DNA of 64,000 nt from Gammaproteobacteria bacterium MOLA455 (GTDB taxonomy: Bacteria > Pseudomonadota > Gammaproteobacteria > Pseudomonadales > Porticoccaceae). Position numbers and translations under genes: made by a program. The notes below the pieces were generated by a model, which saw only the letters and a program-made list of their open reading frames with translations, made no database searches and was not told where the DNA came from. The DNA is taken from the NCBI GenBank assembly GCA_000511875.1, contig AZIN01000001.1, positions 1,557,332 to 1,621,331 of the forward strand. Direction: 5' to 3'. Shown one piece after another: positions 63,708-64,000 of this stretch. Each line of letters starts with the position of its first letter. Within the stretch, counting starts at the first letter, position 1.

Positions 63708-64000
63708 TTAGTGGCCACGCTTTTCTTCGATCAATGCAAAAATTGCCTTAGCATGTTCTTCGGTAATTTTAAATTTCTCGCGCAGCTCCTCAATGTGACA
63801 CTGCTCATCGTCAGTCACCACGCCATCGCTTAACGCAGAGGTAATTTCGGCTTCAAAAATAGCTTCCCGCCGCGCCATTTGATTGGAAAAGGCCGAGGCA
63901 ACAATACCAGTGAGTAGAGCCACAGTGCAGACACCCAGCAGGGCAGTAAAGGCGCCAATAGTCTGCCCCAAAGGTGTAATCGGATAGACATCACCGTAGC
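63708..64000 (-). CDS. Potassium channel protein, C-terminal part (cut by window edge)
   Basis: The frame continues beyond the right edge of the window, so only the last 97 or so residues are visible. At the edge the frame reads YGDVYPITPLGQ, a potassium channel selectivity filter (part of GYGD), followed by a pore-lining helix (about 20 residues) and a charged C-terminal tail (from about residue 40 of this fragment). The tail reads like a small helical regulatory segment (DGVVTDDEQCHIEELREKF). An apparent ATG at 63971 is inside the pore region and is not the start. Confidence 0.85.
   Translation of the reverse strand, partial: YGDVYPITPLGQTIGAFTALLGVCTVALLTGIVASAFSNQMARREAIFEAEITSALSDGVVTDDEQCHIEELREKFKITEEHAKAIFALIEEKRGH

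Overview
The window is chromosomal DNA from a free-living gammaproteobacterium and spans its replication origin. Gene content and order are Pseudomonas-like: dnaA-dnaN-recF-gyrB, parAB-rsmG-mnmG, the atp operon, glmU-glmS, and tsaP-dprA-tsaC-hemF-aroE. The cytochrome c-fused oxidase subunit II and the PomA/PomB-type (probably sodium-driven) stators suggest a marine Cellvibrionales-like (SAR92/Porticoccaceae-type) bacterium. That placement is inference; there is no rRNA gene here. Nearly everything is housekeeping. I see no insertion sequence, prophage, CRISPR array or complete tRNA.

Layout, left to right. (1) 44-4379, minus: a cytochrome c oxidase operon (coxB-coxA-ctaG-coxC) closed by a terminator. 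(2) 4703-6253: an unrecognised gene, yheV and a gamma-class carbonic anhydrase gene. (3) 6256-11401, minus: tsaP-dprA-purE-tsaC-hemF-aroE. (4) 11560-17230, plus: def-fmt-rsmB-trkA-trkH (formylation and deformylation, 16S rRNA methylation, potassium uptake). (5) 17275-21628: a lone TRAP-type binding lipoprotein and uvrD on minus, and a hexR-like regulator on plus with its own predicted operator. (6) 21796-25004, minus: glmU-glmS, making UDP-GlcNAc. (7) 25110-32378, minus: the nine-gene F1Fo ATP synthase operon with its terminator. (8) 32536-36800, minus: mnmG-rsmG-parA-parB. (9) 37456-41441, plus: rpmH-rnpA-yidD-yidC-mnmE. (10) 41442-41850: the best oriC candidate. (11) 41851-48230, plus: dnaA-dnaN-recF-gyrB, with two parS sites inside recF. 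(12) 48354-52224, minus: glyQ-glyS and plsC. (13) 52446-57326: galU, a lipid A-type acyltransferase, ubiC-ubiA, a DUF938 methyltransferase and yaaA. (14) 57471-60064: an M48/TPR lipoprotein, two small cysteine-containing proteins and a DUF1566 lipoprotein. (15) 60450-63657, plus: one PomA-type and two PomB-type stator genes. (16) The right edge cuts through a potassium channel gene.

The most noteworthy structures are: an ordered array of 11-base iterons and DnaA boxes between mnmE and dnaA; the orientation of the rpmH-mnmE block, which looks inverted relative to the usual gammaproteobacterial order and leaves a second AT-rich gap beside mnmG; two parS sites in recF; an ATP synthase a subunit with an extra stretch of about 65 residues holding two hydrophobic segments; a tandem pair of PomB paralogues that each carry an internal half-domain repeat; and two tandem duplications that each span a stop codon, on either side of ubiA.

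Start codons were chosen by Shine-Dalgarno spacing, family length and overlap with neighbours. Alternatives are stated where they matter.
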